From a bacterium (lineage in GTDB: Bacteria > Spirochaetota > UBA4802 > UBA5550), in NCBI GenBank assembly GCA_024224995.1, contig JAAENB010001043.1:1-7206 (forward strand): a DNA stretch of 7,206 nucleotides. Direction: 5' to 3'. The position numbers and the translations under genes are program-made. This document shows positions 5,240 through 7,206 of the stretch, piece after piece; within the stretch, counting starts at the first letter, position 1, and the number at the start of each line of letters is the position of its first letter. The notes under the pieces are model-generated. The model made no database searches. It saw only the letters and a list, made by a program, of their open reading frames with translations, and was not told the DNA's origin.

Positions 5240-5264
5240 CGAACCTGATTCGCCAATGGCGAAC
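5215..5264 (+). repeat. CGAAC direct repeats at 20-bp spacing
   Basis: CGAAC occurs at 5215, 5220, 5240 and 5260, and inverted (GTTCG) at 5277. The copies at 5220 and 5240 extend to 11 bp with one mismatch (CGAACCTCATT and CGAACCTGATT). The 20-bp period is about two helical turns, so the sites lie on one face of the DNA across the promoter. This arrangement suits a regulator binding direct repeats. Confidence 0.55.
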
Positions 5265-5300
5265 TTTTTATTGGGTGTTCGCGCAACCGTCTGGACGGTT
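5249..5300 (+). promoter_or_regulatory. Leader with mutually exclusive hairpins
   Basis: Hairpin A pairs TTCGCC (5249-5254) with GGCGAA (5258-5263) and is followed by C and T5, like a short terminator. Hairpin B pairs GCGAAC (5259-5264) with GTTCGC (5277-5282) and shares bases with A, so only one can form. Hairpin C, AACCGTC (5285-5291) / GACGGTT (5294-5300), follows. I recognise no known riboswitch class. Confidence 0.4.
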
Positions 5301-5344
5301 TTGGGTACATCTGTTTCGCCGCATAATAGAAGGAGGTTTACTTT

Positions 5345-7206
5345 ATGAAAAAAATGACGCGTCAGTTTTTGCTATTTTCTTTTTTTATATTATTAAGTTT
5401 TATGGCTGCCTCTTGCGAAGGGGTTTCCATAGGAGAAAGAATCATTTATGATGACGGCTTAAGTTCCGATGCCGATCTTACAGGACTCACTGTTTCCCAG
5501 GGGACTTTTAATTATCCCTTTAACCGTTATGACTGGGCATATTCTGTTTCAGTTGAATATACGGTTGATTCAATAAAATTAACACCAACAGCAGTTCATA
5601 AAAGATCGGAGATTAGTATAATTACCGGGGAAGACCCTGAAGGTTTCACCGTAGAAAGCGGTTCCGAGTCAAAAGCTATCAGCCTGGACGTTGGCTTTAA
5701 TACAATAAGGATTAAAATAACAGCTCAGGATGATACTGCCAGGTGCTATATTGTTTTTGTCATAAGGCATACGGAAGCATACATTAATACCGAGCTTGCT
5801 TCTCTATCTATCAGCGGAATAGATCTGGATCAACCATTCGATCCTGAGACAACAGAATATTCCGCTACAACAAGCGGTTCATCCATTAGCATCTCTGCGG
5901 AAGCTGCCGGTTCAAGCGATGGGGGCTCAATCTCCTATACCATGAACGGACTCCCTATCCTCGATCCCGGTTCAATAGTTCTGCCTGCTGAAGATAACGT
6001 AATTACAATCACAGTAACGGCAGGGAATGGTTCAACGAGAGAATATACTATTACTATAACGGTTGCTGCAAGGCTTGCGGCCCTTTCAATAGAAGGAGAG
6101 GTTTTAAGCCCGGTATTTGATCCGGATTCAGCAGTAAGAGTCTATTCCGCCGAGCTCACGGCAGCTTCAATAAATGTTACGGCAGAGGCTGCCTCCGCAA
6201 GTGATGGGGCAGCGGTTGCTTTCTCAATGAACGGAATACCTATTCCCGACCCATCGGCTATTGATCTTGCCAAAGGGGCACTTAACCAGCTGGATATTCT
6301 TGTTACCGCTCCAAACGGTGCTGTAAGCGAGTCCTATACTCTGAATGTTACAAGACTTGATGATAATCCTGCTAACGCAAATCTTGCCGGTCTTTCTCTA
6401 AGCGGTTCCGGCGGTGAAGCGGTAGCCCTCTCACCCGCCTTTGATGCCGGAACAACAGGGTATACGGTGACCATGTCCTCGGCACTTAATCCTGTTAGTC
6501 TTACAACCAGTGCCGCCGGAGCGGGAGCAACAATATCGATATTACTCGACAGTTCCCCGGTTCCCGACGCGGCAGCAATGACACTGAATAGTGGGGACAA
6601 TACCCTTATTGCCAGGGTTACTGCGGCAAACGGATCAACAACCAGAGACTATACAATTACGGTTACCATGAATATGGACGCCGGCCTTTCGGCCCTTGCT
6701 TTTACCGCGTCGGATCTAAGTCCCATAGCGCTCAGCCCTTCGTTTGAGCAGGGAGTCTCTGACTATACAGCTACAGTAAAGGCAGCTCTGAGTCCAATCA
6801 GTATTGCCGCAACAGCCGCGACGGGCGGAGCAACAGTAGAAATACTTCTGGACGGAACCCCTGTTGGCGATCCCTCTTCGGTTTCCCTTACGAATGAAAC
6901 AAGCGTTATTACTGCCAGGGTCTCTGCCGGAGCGGTAACAAAGGATTATACGATAACTGTCACGCTGCGTTCGGGTAGTGATAATGCCTATCTTTCAAAC
7001 ATTGTTCTTACCATGGGAAGCGGGAATACCCAGCGTCCTTTATATAGCGATTTTAACAGTCCCGGTTCTACCGGCTTCAGCAGGGATACTCTTGAGTACG
7101 CCGCAGTAATTTATAGTTTCGATACCATAACAGTAAACGCAACAGCGGAAGACTCGAATGTTTCCGCTATAACAGTTAATGGTTCCGGTACTGTTTCCGG
7201 CGGATC
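5345..7206 (+). CDS. Large lipoprotein with tandem Cadherin-like beta-sandwich repeats, 3'-truncated
   Basis: The frame stays open from ATG 5345, eight bases after AAGGAGG (5330-5336), to the window edge (620 codons), so the C-terminus is missing. Residues 1-23 are a type II signal peptide; MAASC gives a relaxed lipobox with lipidated Cys24. Then come about six roughly 100-residue repeats of the Cadherin-like beta-sandwich kind, near 41-147, 148-242, 243-343, 344-443, 444-545 and 546 onward. Typical units start L-x-x-L-x-(I/L)-S-G, continue with a FDP/PAFDxGTTxY segment, and close with (E/D)YTIT(I/V)TV; the first and last are the most diverged. Such repeats build extended envelope rods or adhesin-like stalks, and any functional head would lie beyond the window. 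Surface location is inferred; Glu at +2 does not indicate inner-membrane retention in enterobacterial terms. Confidence 0.88.
   Translation, partial: MKKMTRQFLLFSFFILLSFMAASCEGVSIGERIIYDDGLSSDADLTGLTVSQGTFNYPFNRYDWAYSVSVEYTVDSIKLTPTAVHKRSEISIITGEDPEGFTVESGSESKAISLDVGFNTIRIKITAQDDTARCYIVFVIRHTEAYINTELASLSISGIDLDQPFDPETTEYSATTSGSSISISAEAAGSSDGGSISYTMNGLPILDPGSIVLPAEDNVITITVTAGNGSTREYTITITVAARLAALSIEGEVLSPVFDPDSAVRVYSAELTAASINVTAEAASASDGAAVAFSMNGIPIPDPSAIDLAKGALNQLDILVTAPNGAVSESYTLNVTRLDDNPANANLAGLSLSGSGGEAVALSPAFDAGTTGYTVTMSSALNPVSLTTSAAGAGATISILLDSSPVPDAAAMTLNSGDNTLIARVTAANGSTTRDYTITVTMNMDAGLSALAFTASDLSPIALSPSFEQGVSDYTATVKAALSPISIAATAATGGATVEILLDGTPVGDPSSVSLTNETSVITARVSAGAVTKDYTITVTLRSGSDNAYLSNIVLTMGSGNTQRPLYSDFNSPGSTGFSRDTLEYAAVIYSFDTITVNATAEDSNVSAITVNGSGTVSGG

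Noticed and set aside
6334..6600. 88-residue minus-strand ORF
   Set aside because: It lies wholly inside the long lipoprotein frame and has the Ala/Val/Pro-rich composition typical of an antisense shadow.

Overview
The window reads as chromosomal DNA of a diderm bacterium that makes many lipoproteins; a spirochaete is my best guess. The reasons are moderate-to-low GC with AT-rich spacers, relaxed lipoboxes, Cadherin-like beta-sandwich lipoproteins, and a mix of IclR and TetR regulators. No rRNA, tRNA or other taxonomic marker is present, so this is inference. There are six complete or near-complete genes plus one gene cut at the left edge, and the last gene runs off the right edge.

Left part (1-1860): two tandem paralogues carry a phage-tail-collar (short tail fibre) domain. 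The first is cut at its 5' end and shows three perfect 45-bp repeats (15 residues each) that form a stalk. The second is complete and begins with a lipoprotein signal peptide followed by a heptad coiled coil. Phage-type fibre tips therefore seem to be used as membrane-anchored envelope proteins. Their collar domains are nearly identical except for one short segment near the C-terminus. Each gene is followed by a perfect palindrome, and a GC-rich structured spacer follows the second.

Middle (1860-4555): an IclR-family regulator on the minus strand diverges from a two-gene operon. That operon encodes a secreted chalcone-isomerase-like protein and a TetR-family regulator. A perfect GACCG-N2-CGGTC inverted repeat upstream of the operon is the likely TetR operator. 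Two intrinsic terminators follow the operon.

Right part (4555-7206): a small protein with two ribbon-helix-helix-like modules lies just upstream of a large lipoprotein built from about six Cadherin-like beta-sandwich repeats. The roughly 320-bp spacer between them has a good promoter, CGAAC repeats at exact 20-bp spacing around the promoter, and overlapping alternative hairpins in the leader. This suggests tight control of the lipoprotein, possibly by its RHH neighbour.

Overall the window looks like an envelope or surface-protein region with local regulators. The most interesting elements are the lipoprotein-anchored collar proteins and the repeat-studded leader of the Cadherin-like lipoprotein.
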